Shown: positions 1-14,000 of the stretch, piece after piece
Layout of the letters: every line of letters begins with the position of its first letter
How positions within the stretch are numbered: position 1 is the stretch's first letter
NCBI GenBank assembly: GCA_039621445.1
Contig: CP154955.1
Span: 14,323,307-14,387,306, forward strand
Direction: 5' to 3'
DNA from: Euglena gracilis
Lineage: Eukaryota > Euglenida > Euglenophyceae > Euglenales
Length of the DNA stretch: 64,000 nt
The notes under the pieces: generated by a model
The model's database searches: none
What the model was told of the DNA's origin: nothing
Seen by the model: the letters and a program-made list of their open reading frames with translations, nothing else
Position numbers and translations under genes: made by a program

Positions 1-289
1 CCCAAGTCTATATATCTCACCTTGACAAGGTTTCCTGGAAACCATCTGGTGGTTATTCAGTTTTGAGGGGGAATTGCACAAACAAGCAATAGAAAATTCG
101 CCACAATGATAATGACTGAATGAATGACTAGAATGCTACGTAGATCTTGCGATATTGTTGTCCAAGCCCATTCAGTTAGGCCAGACTATTCAGTGCCGTA
201 TCCACAGCGCCAGCGAAGAAGTTGCCGCACGGCACTCCCGGACTGCGGTATCCCTGGGATGATGTCTCCCCCCGGCGGGTGTGCCGCAG

Positions 290-452
290 GAGCTGAAGGA
301 CCTGTTCCGCATCCTGTCCGGGCGCAAGCCGGGGCTGGACGCGGCGCGGCTGCTGGCGTTCGCCGCGGCGGAGCGGCTGGTGCTGAACGGGGAGGCCCCG
401 GTGGCCACGGAGGTGACGGTGGACCAGTTCGTCTCCCTGTTCGGCGCGCCGG
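290..452 (+). CDS. Gene A exon: N-terminal segment before the ankyrin array
   Basis: Open frame after acceptor GCCGCAG, ending at donor GTGTGT (453), phase 1. It begins ELKDLFRILSGRKPGLDAAR and ends with VDQFVSLFGAP. The Ala/Leu-rich stretch suggests amphipathic helices; I recognise no domain. GC-rich codon use matches the ankyrin exons. Its final G completes a Val codon with the microexon at 1163. Alternative ends at 458 or 461 are possible because CAGGGCTGGACGGGAA (465-480) resembles the tip of the MITE family found elsewhere. Confidence 0.65.
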
Positions 453-1927
453 GTGTGTGTCCAGCAGGGCTGGACGGGAATCCCCGCAATCCTGGGTGGT
501 AGGTGGTAGACTTCCCAGGCATTTGCCGGCGAAACTTTTTTTTCTGTATCACATATGCGTCACCACCAGCAAATATTTTTTTTTGACCACAGTGACTTTT
601 TGAGCTCCTGGCTGGTTCCACCCCTGGTTATTGAACCAACTTTTCTTTTGTGTCCTGCTCATACATCTTTTTAAGGAGCCGGGGGGGGGGTTGCTGGGCT
701 AGGGATAGAAATTTGGGCTGGCTCGAAATTTGGGCTGGTTTGCCCCCGGGGGGGGGGGGGGGGGGTGGACCCCGGCTGGACCTGAGCTGGGCTGGGCAAG
801 GCCGAAATCGGGCAGTTTGCCTAAAAAACGACCTGTGATACAACTGAAAAAATGAGCATCTGACAACCCATCAAAAACGCCCAAAACCCCAAAATGCCAT
901 TTTGGCCATTTTTTTAACACTTTTCCCCAAAAATTTTCAGCACCATGCGTCGAAATTTTTTGGGCTGGACCCTCCAAAAATGCTAGGTGCTGGCTTGCAG
1001 GGCTAGCGGCATCCCCCCCCCCCAGGCGGGGGATACTGTTGCAGTTAGGCCAGAAAGTCAGGGGGTCTGCAAAGCCTTAAAGAGATGCATGGTCCGGCGC
1101 CTGCCAAATGTATTCATGCCCTCGTTCAGAACAAGAGAGCCGCCGCAAGTTGTCGGCTGCAGTGTACGACACGGTCTGCCCCCAGGTGTGCGCTCCTCAG
1201 ATGCACGCTCTCACTCCCCGCTGTCTGACCCCTGTTTCCTTGGGAGATCGTGGCTATTGATTGCATTCCCCTGTGCCCCCCCCCCCCGGTTCAAAGATCC
1301 CTCCTCGTCGCCGACCACAGGGTGGGCTTTAGACGACCCCCCCCCTGACTTTTGCATCTCTTGGGGGTGGGTGCTGCGGGCAGGCATTTTCGGCCCCTGG
1401 GGAGGGGTCGGTTTTTGTTTTGGGCAGTGCTATGATGAAAATTGGTTTGGTGGGCAGGCCCCGGGGTCGAGAACCGACCCCGGGGGGATGTGCCTGCTGG
1501 GCAGGTACCCCATGCCACCCCTAGGGTTGGTGAACAGACGCTTGCAGTGGTCGTGCGACAAGGGGAAGGTTTGGTGTCAGCTCAAATGCCGCCCTTTCAT
1601 ACATTCAAGGGGGCTCACCCAAAATCGACCAACCCCCCAAACGCCCATGCATCGGACCAGCCAAAATTCAAATTTAAGATGCCGTTAAAAAGCGGCATGG
1701 AAATATGCTACCTAGCCAAAATCGTTGTCTTTTTGGTTCACTGCCGTTTTGAACTGCACAGAGCTTTATTTTTTCCTGTGCCAGTCGGTCCAATTTTGAC
1801 CAAGAACCCCTGCCCTTCATGGAGGGATTTTGTTGTTTGTTGCTTTGTTGTTTGACATCTGATCCTGCAAACCCCAGGGGGTTATAAGTGGGGGGTCGCT
1901 GGGTAAGAGCGAAGCTTACCCCTGGCC

Positions 1928-1966
<39 letters not shown>

Positions 1967-4900
1967 GTCGGGGCCACCTCGGGAACCGACGGATTATCAC
2001 CATGATCCCGGCCCGGTTCCCGGAATTTTTTTTTTTCAGTTGCGAGCGACTGGATTTCTAGTTTCCGAATCACCTGGGTTTGACCCCCAACTCCCCGCCA
2101 GACCCGAGTTATTCACGCGCGAAGGGGTAGAAACTGGGTAGGATTTACCCGCCCCCCTGGATAAGCCCCCCCTTTGGACTCTGCCATTTCGGCCAAAGAA
2201 TGTCAATTTTCAACATATCTCCAAAATGAAGCCAGATCAAAGGAAATGTCCAGAGACCTAATTTGAAGCCCCTGGGACGCCCCATCTACCAGTATTTTGA
2301 TTTCCCCGCAACTCCCCGCCTAGCCCGAGATACGGGCGTTTTTCGGCCAATTTGGGCCATTTTGTACACTTATTGTACTGTACTCCACTGTTCGACTTAG
2401 CCGTTTTCGGCCAAAAAAGTCGAAAGAAATCGACATTTTTTTTGCCCAAAACGATGTTTTTGGGCCTCCCGACCCGGAAAAGCTGTTTTTGAGCCGAAAA
2501 CGAGTGTTTTTCGACCCGCCAGCGCCCCGTCTTGGGCCGCCAACCCATTGACTTTGGGTCAAAACCGGGTCAAAAAAGTCGAAAAAAAATCGAAAAAAAT
2601 GTTTCGCCCGAAACGATGTTTTTTGGCCTCCCGGACCCGGAAAAACTGTTTTTGAGCCGAAAATGAGTGTTTTTCGACCCGCCAGCCCCCGTTTTGGGCC
2701 CGAAACCAATGGATTGCAATGGAGCTCATTTTTGTTCAAAAAAAAGTCGGAAAATCGATTTTTTTTTTGCCCAAACCCATGTTTTTTTGGCCTCCCGGAC
2801 TGGGAAGACGTGTTTTTTGAGCCCAAAACGACTGCTTTTTGACCCCCTGGCCTCCCGTTTCGGGCACAAAAGCGTTGCATTTCAGTCAAAAGAGCTCCAC
2901 GGAGTGGGCCGGTTTATATGGGGGGGTCAATGAAGGGGTGGGTGCGCGCTTATCAAGAGCTCAGCACTATTCAAAACCTGGTTTACACTTCAGGGGCACC
3001 ATCTTTTGAAGTTTAAGAGTATTCTGATGCTCCCCGACAAGTCATGGCACAAAGTGGGGCCCCCTCACCCACCCCTCACCCTCACCCTCACCCACCCCTC
3101 ACCCTCACCCACCCCTCACCCACCCCTCACCCACCCCTCACCCACCCCTCACCCACCCCTCACCCACCCCTCACCCACCCCTCACCCACCCCTCACCCAC
3201 CCCTCACCCACCCCTCACCCACCCCTCACCCACCCCTCACCCCCCCCTCACCCACCATAGATCCAGAAAAATGGGTGTTATTTATTCTGATCGATCATTT
3301 TGTGGGCAAATTGCGGAACTTGTGCAATTGTTCAAGTGCCCGGGCCCCGGCAACCAAAATAATCCTCATCTCTGTCCAGCAACTTATTTTGCGGGGAAAT
3401 CGGGGGACGTTACTGAACTGTCCCAATGGCTGGTTGTGTTCATTGCCATTGTGCGAAAACTGCAAAGGGGCCGTTAGAAAGTGCATCATGCACCCCCTTT
3501 TGCCAACCAACCTCATCAACAACATTCCCATACACTTCCCCCCACACCCCCCATACCTCAACCCCCCTCACCCACCACTCACCCTCACCACCTCTCACCC
3601 CCCTCCCCCTCACCCCCCCCCCCCCCCCCCCCCCCCCTCACCCACCCCTCACCCTGGGTGAGGGGGCCCCACTTTGTGCAATATGTGTCCCCGACGGTAC
3701 CCTCTTCTGGGGTCAACCCGCCCCCTCACCCCCAATTGGGAAGGGCAGATTCACTTTACCTGTATGACCCTTCCCCTTGATATTGGGTGTGTGGGTCTGG
3801 GAAAAAATGCCTCCCCCTCTCGGGGTCACCAAGTCAATCTATGTTCCGGATCCACCTGAAAGGTGAAATAAATCTGTTGGCACTGTGACTGTGTGACAGA
3901 TTTTCCAACAGTTTTGGAGGGGGGACCCGGACCCCCCCCACTCTGCGTGCCCCAGGGATGACGATACACAGAGCATTCTGCCCTTTGTCTCCCACAGGGC
4001 GGATGCAACGACCTCCTGCGGGCTGCCTGCGCAAACCATGTGGGTTGTGTCGAGCTTCTTCTCAAGGTATTTCCAACCGTGTGCTGCATTGTTGAAAGAA
4101 TACCGGATGATTGTCCAACCCATAATTGGTGCCTCCCCACGCCCCCCCCCCCCCACGGGCGTTTAAGTGGTGGGGGTGTCCCCCCTCCTGAACTGGGTGG
4201 GGGGGGTCTGGACCAGACTTGTGCTCAGTCGGGTGCCTACCCCACGGGGGGGGGGGGGGTGCTAGGGGCAGGCACCCCATAGCGGGGGGGGGGGTAGGGT
4301 TTTTGGGGGTGCCTTCCCATAGCAGGCACCGGGCCCGGAAAAGGCCATTTTCAATGAAAATTTTCTGGGTCCCCCCAGGGTGTGCCTGCTAAGGGCAGGC
4401 ACCCCATAGTTTATTTATTTATTTATTTATTCATTCATTCATTCATTCATTCATTCATTCATTTATTTATTTATTTATTTATTATATTTTTTATTTTATA
4501 TTTTAATATAAATATAATAAATAAATAAAATATAATATTTTATTTTACTTTTTAATTTATTTATTTTATATGTTTTATATATATATATATACATATATAT
4601 ACATATTTTTTCATAATATTAAAATATATATTTTATTTTTCAAACAAATTTTGTTAAAAACGTGTGCAGTGGGGGCATCCTGAGTCATCACGCAAGTCAA
4701 TTTCACCCACCAAAGAAGCCACGGCGCGGTCCCCCACCCACGCAGGGCGCGGCGAACCTCAACCAGCGGGACGTGGACGGGGCGACGCCGCTGTTCATCG
4801 CCAGCGAGAAGGGCCACACGGACGTCGCCGCCATGCTGGTGAAGGCCGGGGCCGACCTCGACCTCCCCCGGGACGACGGCTTCACGCCGCTCCCCCAGGG

Positions 4901-5018
4901 CTTGGCGTGCAGAGGGAATTACCCTTGCACTGAGAGGAAGGCCTCGTCTCCTGGTGGACTCCTCCTGTTTGTGCGTGCGTGCGTGCGTGCGTGTGTGCGT
5001 GCGTGTGTGCGTGCGTGC

Positions 5019-5065
<47 letters not shown>

Positions 5066-8000
5066 TGTGTGCATGCGTGTGTGCATGCGTGCGTGCATGC
5101 GTGTGTGCGTATTTGCGTGCGTGCGAGCGAGCGAGCGTGCGTGCGTGCGTGCGTGTGTGCGTGCGTGCGCGCGCATGCGTGCATGCACGTGTTCGTGCAT
5201 GTGTGATTCCTGTGTGTTTGAATGTACATGTTGGGGAGGGGCTGTGCTTTTTTGTGTTGCACTGTCCGTAAAGGTTTCTGGGCCAAAGTTCTCCATTGCC
5301 GTCCATTCAAAGGGGCAAGGCATTTGAACCTGCCCTCCCTCATAAGCCCTGCCCTCATCATTGCCGCCAAGAACAATCAGCTTCAATGTGTTCAACTGCT
5401 TTGCGAGGTGTCGGAGTGCTGGCGAGTTGATTCTGGAATCCGGTCTATGGCAGAGAATGATCTCTTTTTGCTTTGTTTGCTACAGTGGTTACCCGCCTGC
5501 CCACCGACCACCCATGGTCGAGGGTTGCAGGTCAGGGTACATGTGATCCCCCTGGTCCGGCCAGGGTTGTTGGAACCTGTCAGTGGGCAAAGGGGTGGTT
5601 CCATGCATTGTGCAACAAAGCAGACGTGGTTGCCAAGCACACAGAGTTGTTGCAAACACAGAATTCAGTCAGTGTGCCAATTCATCTCATTGGTCACCTT
5701 TTTCAGCCAAAGCCTTTCATCTCGCCTTTGAATTTGGATTTTGGAAAGTTTTTACTCCCCTCGTTCATTGGCTTCTTTTGCGCCTTACTGTGAGGTATAC
5801 CATATGCATATACGGTAGACCTATCACACGTATATACCGTATACACATATATTCCACATACATGTATATACCATTTACACATATATACCATATATGCCAT
5901 GTATGTAGGTATATCATATACTACACTGTATGTACATATACACACATACTCGGTCGATGCTGCGTTCCCTCAGGCTGGTGCGAATGTGCAGCTGCGTGCT
6001 GGTGCTGGTGTCCATGGCTGTGTGTGTTTTGGGACCGATGGGTGGTTTGTTGCATTGGTGGCCTTGCATTGCATTCGGTGCGTTCGATGTGTTCACGCCG
6101 TTCAATGACCAATTTATCCATTCAGGAACCTGTCAAAAGGGCAACAGTTGAAGAAAACGACCAAACAAATAAAAAGAATTCAGATGAGCAATAGAAAGCA
6201 TAGCTGGAGGCATTTGCACAAACTCATGAAGCATTTGAAAGGTACAATAGGGTTTCATGTTTGCCTGGCTCTCAGTCTCGCAGTGTGTCCTGTGTGTGCA
6301 TGCGTGCAAGTGAGCTTGTGTGTGTGCGTGCCCGCGTGTGTTGTGTTGTGCTGTGCTGTGCTGTGTTGCGTTGTGTTGTGCTGTGTTGCGTTGCGTTGTG
6401 TTGTGTTGTGTTGTCCTGTCTTGTGTTGTGTTGCGTTGCGTTGCGTTGTGTTGTCTTGTCTTGTCTTGTGCTGTGCTGTGCTGTGTCGTGTTGTGTTGCG
6501 TTGCGTTGCGTTGCGTTGCGTTGTGTTGTGTTGTGTTGTGTTGTGTTGGTGTTGTGTTGTGTTGTGTTGTGTTGCGTTGCGTTGTGCTGTGTTGTGTTGT
6601 GTTGCGTTGCGTTGCGTTGTGTTGTGTTGTGTTGTGCCGTGTCGTGCCGTGTCGTGCCGTGTTGTGTTGTGTTGTGTTGTGTTGTGTCGTGTCGTGTTGT
6701 GTTGTGTTGTGTTGTGTTGTGTTGTGTTGTGTTGTGTTGTGTTGCGTTGCGTTGCGTTGCGTTGTGTTGTGTTGTGTTGTGTTGTGCCGTGTCGTGTCGT
6801 GTTGTGTTGTGTTGTGTTGTGTTGCGTTGTGTCGTGTTGCGTTGCGTTGTGCTGTGTTGTGTTGTGTTGCGTTGCGTTGCGTTGTGTTGTGTTGCGTTGT
6901 GTTGCGTTGTGTCGTGTCGTGTTGTGTTGTGTTGTGTTGTGTTGTGTTGTGTTGTGTTGTGTTGTGTCGTGTTGTGTTGTGTTGCGTTGCGTTGCGTTGT
7001 GTTGTGTTGTGTTGTGTTGTGTTGTGTTGTGTTGCGTTGTGTTGTGTGTATGTGTGTGTGTGTGTGTGTGTGTGGAGCGGGTGGGGAGGTTTGTCCGGTC
7101 AGCGGCAGGCAGCCATTGCCCCAAGACGGCGCTGTACTACGCCTGCTTCGAGGGGTACTCTGGCGTGACCCAGGCCCTGCTGCATGCCAACGCCGCGGTC
7201 GACACGGCCCGCAGCGATGGCTTCAGCCCGCTGATGAGCGCGGTGTACAACAACCAGCTCGCCTGCGTCACCCAACTGCTGAAGGTGTCACCTGAAATGC
7301 CCCTATGCCAACACCTATGACTATATTATGACTTTCTATCTATGATCTAGCGATCCAGCGATCTGTGAATCTGGAGTATTATTATTAATATTATTTTGAA
7401 CAATTGATCAATTAATATAACAATAATCAGTGATAATGTCGGTATAGACCTTACACCTCCCGACTCTGACCCAGCCTCCTGCTTTATGGCCATGTCTTGA
7501 AACAGTACACATATGTAACTCCCCCATGTTCGCACAACCATAACATAATCCCCTTCAAATGTGAACCCTTCCGAACAAAATATCTCCCAAATATAACCCT
7601 TTAATGGGAAGTGTCAACAGGTGCTGTACGGGAAGGATGAAATTGAAAAAAATCCTAAAGATGTTGTCCTAATTTTGGTAGCTTTGGCAATTATTTGAAT
7701 TTGAATTTGAATTTGATTAAATTTATGGTTCCCAGCTGGAGTTTTGCTGAAAAATCAGTGTAATTCATGCAAAAGGACTGTTTATGGTGCATCAGAGCAT
7801 ATACAATTCTGGCGGCTGGAGTGTTTCTGCCTAAATTTCACCCTCTCACCAAACATCTGACTTAAAACATGATGCATTTGTAATATGAAGTCAAATGAAG
7901 CGTACAATATGAATATAATTACAAAATTTTGATAACCATTTGGTAAACATCCCAACGAAGAAAAGAATCTTTTGGCAAAATTTTGGTCCTCAGAACGAGT

Positions 8001-11000
8001 CCGGTCGTTTGGGTTTAAATCTCTGCCTGAAGTGGATGCTCGTGCAAGTCCTCGTGCTGTGGATGAGGTTTCTGCTGCAAATGCAAATAGAGAAGTTTGT
8101 TTCCTACTGAAGCCTGACCGCCGACGTTGAGGTCCTGTAATTTCATGTCGCATTTCAAGAGAGACTCACACCCCTCGAAAATTATCCTGGTGCTGCCTTT
8201 CTGTCTTGCTGTCTATACCCAATATTCGAGAAACTTTCGAAGTGCCAACGGTGAAATGAGCAGCTTGTTTTTCCCCCGAGGAAATCCCGGCTTGTTTTCG
8301 TTTCCTTGCCCTGTTCCACAGTTTGTACCACCTGGATGAACGCGCTGTGGTTCTTTCCGCACACAACCCACACCCCTGTCTCCACCCACTCCCTGTGGCT
8401 GCCGCAGGCCGGGGCCAATGTGCAGCATCGGGACCAGGCGACTCCTTCCCAACCCTCCCGGCAGCACCCCCTGGAGCTCCATTTGCTATCCATTAGGTAT
8501 CACCCAACTCTCAGGGCGGCCAGCATTGGTAAGTGTGGCGGGGGCAACTGGACAACGAACCTTCACTGGGAGAGCACAAGAAGGGTCAATGCAGAAACGG
8601 CTAGTGGCACACGTTACTTTGTCTGACTGTTCCCAAAGCAGTATTCATTGAGCCTCCTCCTCTACTCAGCACGTTGCATAATTTTCATTTTCATCTTCAT
8701 GCATCCTCTGAAATCCTGGAAATTTGCATATCTTTGTATAAATTTGCCTTTTTTGGCAGTTTTTTTTTGCATTTTTTTGCCGCTTTTTTGCAACTTTTTT
8801 TCAAAAAAATTTGCTGTGTTTTTTTTTTTTTGCAATTTTGCAATTTCTATTTTGCAAATTTTTTAGCAATGCTTCCTTTTTTTGCCTTTTGCTGCGTTGC
8901 ATTCTTTTGTGCTCCACCCCGAGCAACCCCCGAGGCCGCCTGGCCGGGACGGCAACGGCGACACGGCGCTGCACTGGGCGTGCTTCGAGGGCCACCAGGC
9001 GCCGCTGCAGGCGCTGCTGGAGGCGAGGGCCCAGGTGGACGCCCAGCGCAACAACGGCGCCACGCCGCTCGTCATCGCCGCGGAGTACGGCCACCTCGAC
9101 TGCGTGAACCGGCTGCTGCAGGTCGGGCCCGCCCCGGTTTTGGCTTTCGGGGCTGAGGGTCTCACGCCTCCCGGGGCCTGTGACTCGGCGGTGGCACATT
9201 TCTTTGTCTCCGGAATGCTTTTTGCACGGTAAAACGTGGGGCTGCAAACCACGTAGGATCACGTTTGGCCGCGAACATTTTCGATCTATAAAAAAGTCGT
9301 GTGCAATCAATCAAATCACATTGTGTGTACAAATTTTGGTAGTTTTTTTCGTTGACGTCATGTAAAACAATGGGCCACATATTTGAGCGTTTCCCAACAC
9401 CAAAATTTATTTGCTTAGCTGACTTCATCTTCGACCATTCCCTTCCTCACCCGTGAAAGACCTTTATTTTCTTTTTGTCGGTCGAATCTTTGAACCCGAA
9501 AATGCTGAAACAGTTTGAGTACATGAAAGAAGCACCAAAAGTGGAATTGTGGTCCAAAGATGACGGAGCACAGCCAAGCCTCTTGATATTCTCATGAAAT
9601 GGAAGAATGCGTCCGCGCAATGTGTTGTGGCTTACACAACCTTCTTATGAATTCTAAAGAAAATTTGAGGAGCACTGAAAACCCGCAAGAAATTACTTTA
9701 AAAACCAAATCTTGTCGCAAACTGGTGCCCACAATGAATTTCAGTGAAGAGCCAAAGCCTGAGAAAGCTGCTTTCCAAAGGCTGTAAAAAGAAGCCTTCC
9801 AATGGCTGTTCCCAAGAAGCAAAATCCAGGGGTTTCAACAAGAAAGTGACGCATGAAATCACGTAAATTACGCAATACCACGTACATCCATTTTCCAAAT
9901 ATGACGTCAATCACTTGAAGTCAGACACCATTCCGAGTAAAAAATTTTCCAGACAATTTTTTGCAAGTAACTTCACACTAATCATGTATAATCATGTGTA
10001 GCATTTTTCGGCCAACACATGTGATTTTTTTTTTAACGTGACTTTAGTGACTTTAATGTGTATTTTTCAAGAATAAAATAAATAAATGAGATGTCTTCAA
10101 CAGAAGGAAGAAACGAGTATCTGATGTTTTTTTGAAGAGGGATGATCAAGGACAGTGTTTGGTCTTGTTGCCCCAGTTACACTCAGAATATGTAACAAAT
10201 GGGTATTGGGATCGTGAAAGTTCGCAGTTTGATTTTTGAACAGAGACGTCGAGAAATGTTGCTTCTTGTGGCTGAGATTAATGGTACCCACCATAACACC
10301 ACACACAGCAAGTGTTTGCGTTGTTGAACCGCGCAATAAATCATCATCATCACACATTCAACGCGGATTATTATGCAATGATCTAAAATTGACATTTTTG
10401 CCGCAAAGCCACTCAACCACCTTCGTTTTTTTTTTATTTTTGGAGAAAATGTCCCCTGAAAAAAATTCACATCTTTTCACGTATGGTTACTGAGAACCTC
10501 ATGTGAAATTTCGGGCCGCCAACACTTTTGCGGAAAACCCCAGAAAGCCCTGCAACAAAACGGGCTCAAGGACTCCGGGCGACTGACAAGTGGCAGCACA
10601 ATGCAAGTTTGGTTGTATATTTATTTTGCAGTTGGGGGGGGGTCAGGGGTTTTTTTTGTCTTGGACCCCGGGGAGGGGTAGGGTGGGTGGGTCCAGCCGA
10701 GCCCCCCCCCCCCGGATCTCCCCAGGGGGGGTGGGATATACTTTTCGGTGCCGAAGGTGCTATTTTTAGCATTATTTGTGATTTTTTTGGCCATTTTCGG
10801 GAAAGTGAGTGGGTCACCTGGGACCTCTCCGGGGGGGCCCAGGGGGTGGGTGGGTGGGTGGGGCTTAAACAAACTTCTGGTGGGGGTTCCGGAACCCTGG
10901 CCGCAGCCGCCGGGCTGATACATCAAACCGGTGCCATCATCTCCATAAAGAAACGGTGCCACCGTCTTTCCAGTCGCCTCAACTGCGGCACCCGTGCGGG

Positions 11001-14000
11001 TCTGGCCGCGGGTCTCCGCCCCTCCGCAGGCCAAGGCCAACGTCAACCACCGCGGCGGCAGCGGCTCCACGGCGCTGCACTCCGCGTGCTCCGAGGGCCA
11101 CGCGGCGGTGGTGCGGCGGCTGCTGCAGGCCGGGGCGGAGGCGGACCCAAAGCGCCAGGCGGGGGTCACCCCGCTGATGGTAGCGGCCGACGGGCTGCCT
11201 GTCGCCCTGGCACTACGGGCAGCTGCCGACCGTTTTCTGGGAACCATACGCCGCGCCAATATGGGCGCGCACACAAACGCAGGAATGCTTTGCAATGCGC
11301 AGATTCTCGTGACTGCACACATGCAACGCATTTGCATGTACAATGCACACACAAACATATAGCAAAGTGCGTAAAGAAGGGGGGAGGGGGGTCAGAGCAA
11401 GAAAAGCGAAAAGGAGAGAATCTCAGAAAAGAGGGCAGAGGAAACCCACCAGCAGAAATGGGTATATCAGAGGAGGATGCGCCACTGATGAGCGAAGAAA
11501 AAAAATAAAACGTGTGTCCCGGGGTCTGCGTTTCCAGGCAGTCCACCGGGGCTGTCGCACAACAATTTCCCGGACTGCGTGCAGGCCCTGGCTGACGTGT
11601 GTCGTGCCACTCGTTGTGCTCTACCTCCACCGTGTCATCGGCTTCTTTTTGCGGAAGTTTGACCCCCCGGAGGGTGGGTGCTATGGGCAGGAAGCGGGGG
11701 GGGGAGGGCATTTTCGACCCCCAGGGGGGGGGGAGGTTTGGGGTGGGTGGTGGTGTAGCACACCTTCCGCCGAACAAGCCTGGGGCCATTTTTGAGCGAG
11801 AATTGCAGACACCGGGGCCGAAAGCCGACCCCTCTGGGGGTGTCTGGGGGGGGGGGTGTTGCAGCCAGCCTCCATCTCAGGTTGTTCTGAACTCCATCTG
11901 GCTAGAAATCTCGGCCCAGCCATGTTCAACTGGGCTTCGCGCAGGTGGAAGAGACAAAACCTCTTAACAAACAACGGGCTGGCTACCTGGCCTGCTCCCC
12001 CAGGGGGGAGAAGGTGCTGCTGGGGCTGGGATGGGCAGAAATGCTGGGGGCAGAAATTTTTTTTTGGCTTGCGGGAGTTTGTGCCCCAGCGGTCACAACA
12101 CGACAATGCAGCCACAATGGACCCCAACCCCTGGGGCAACTCATATTTTTGCGTCATACTTTCGCGGCCTGTTGGGTACGATCAAATGTACTTTTCTGCC
12201 ATATCCAGCACTGCTGGATAAGAAATTGAACTAATTTCTTTGGGGGCCAGGATTCCCCTCGTGCTTGCACGAGTCCTGCGCTGCGAGTCGCCCTGCTATC
12301 GCATTACCGGCAGGCGTGGCTCTTTTTGGGGCAACCTCACCATCTTAATTAGCTTCCTCTTCGTCAGCAACCCACTGCCAAGCGAAGTCAAAATGCAGCG
12401 AAAAGAATTTTTACCAGCAGCAAGGAACGACTCATGTCCACGCAACCTTATTGTTGAAATCATAGCAATCTGTATGGGTGCCATTTCGGGGAGGACATGG
12501 GTTTTCAAATGGTGTTGACACTGGGGTAGCAGCTGATTTTAGGGGTTGAAGAAGGAAAACATGGTTGAGGGAGAGAAATGAGTTTGGGCCACCTGCAAAG
12601 ATTGTTTGTGCCCTGGAGTTTTTGGATGAGTGAAGTGTGAGCCTCCACAAATTGGTGCTGAATCAAAGAACACCCAAATCTGAAGCAACCCATCGACCCT
12701 TTCACTTTTAAGAACCCATGAAATGCACAAAACATTTTCAACATAAATCAATCATTGGCAACGAAAAGAGATGTGTTGCGTGATAATAATTTTGGACTTT
12801 TGGAATGTGTTATGGTGTGGCACACATTTTATCTCAAAAAATACATTTTTCCTGTCAATTTGGAACGACCTGATGTGTCAACTTCCCACACCCTCTTTCA
12901 CGAAGCCTCAGCCCAAAATGACAATGGCAAAATGAAATAAATTTGGACATGTAAAATTATTGACCCTCGATGCTATTTTTGAGGTAATATAGCCAGAATT
13001 TTGTTCAATTTCCTCAATGAAAGGCATGGGCAACACTGCTTCACACATGGCGAATAAGTTTTCAGATGTGGTTGAATACGGATATAATTTTTATCAAAAT
13101 CTATTCTCCAAATTTGAAGTTTCACCAAAAATATTTTTTACTGTATCTTTTCTACCGTAATTTTTGTCTACCCTGCAACCCGCCCCCCCCCCCAATTAAA
13201 GGAACACATCGCTTATATTTGTAGGATGCTTCAATTTAGGGGCTGGTTAAAACAGGACGTCTGTAGGAATTACTGAATTTTTTTTGGATAAAACGATAAA
13301 AAGGTTTGAAAATAAGGATAAAAAATTGTGGTTAATTTTAAGATATATATATTTTTTTTAAGTTGCGTGACCCGCATGGGCGTCCTGCTGTGGGTCTGGC
13401 TGAGAGGGTACCCCGCCGGAGGTGGGGCTTTCTATTTTCGGTGCAAAGCGCTGAAAATTCTTCGAATTCCAAAATTGACTCCACAAAAGTATAACCCCCA
13501 AGCCCCCCTCCCCTGGGCCCCCTCAGGGGGGGGTGGGTCCGGACCCCCCCACCCGGGTCCTAAAACAACCTTTACGTACCAGAATTTTAACCCTGTATTG
13601 CGATTGAGCACACCTTAAGGTGAAGCCATTGTGCGTCAGCCAGGCTATTGATTAAGGGTTCACAGAGCCCCCCCCCCACCCCATCCGGGGTCGATTGCAG
13701 CTAATCCTAATGTTGCCAGCCGAAATACCAATGGACCCTCCCTCGGGGGAGGGTCCTGCCGGCAGGGCTTGCTGGTGGGGAATTTTTTTGATCCAAAGCA
13801 TGCCAAACGGCCCATTGGTAACGCTTGGAACCTTTTGGAAGAAAAAAAAACAGCCAAAAAACATGACACATTAAATTACTTTTTCCTCATTGGGGGGACC
13901 AGGCCGTATTTTAGTCGGGTGCCGACCCCACCCCGGGGGGGGGGGGGCTGCCTGGGCAGGCACCCCAAGGACCACCAAATCCGTCCCCCCCGGGGGGGGG

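Larger units (their letters stand above)
1186..3997 (+). other. Intron (GT-AG) filled with transposon-like repeats
   Basis: A 2.8 kb non-coding block holding dispersed repeat A (about 1865-2975), a TIR element (3044-3682) and its CCCTCACCCA minisatellite. The Gly/Trp-rich frame at 987-1688 does not show exon-like codon use and is not called. Confidence 0.6.

Noticed and set aside
987-1688. 233-codon frame
   Set aside because: Contains homopolymer-derived Pro/Gly stretches; only the 23-nt segment 1163-1185, in a different phase logic, was kept.
4611-5395. His/Thr/Arg- and Cys/Val-rich frames
   Set aside because: Products of the GTGC array inside a nonconventional intron.
6148-7320. 390-codon Cys/Val/Leu frame, apparently fused to an ankyrin exon
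   Set aside because: The repeat part is the TGTTG satellite. Only the last 161 nt (7124-7284) is exon; the join to the repeat is accidental.
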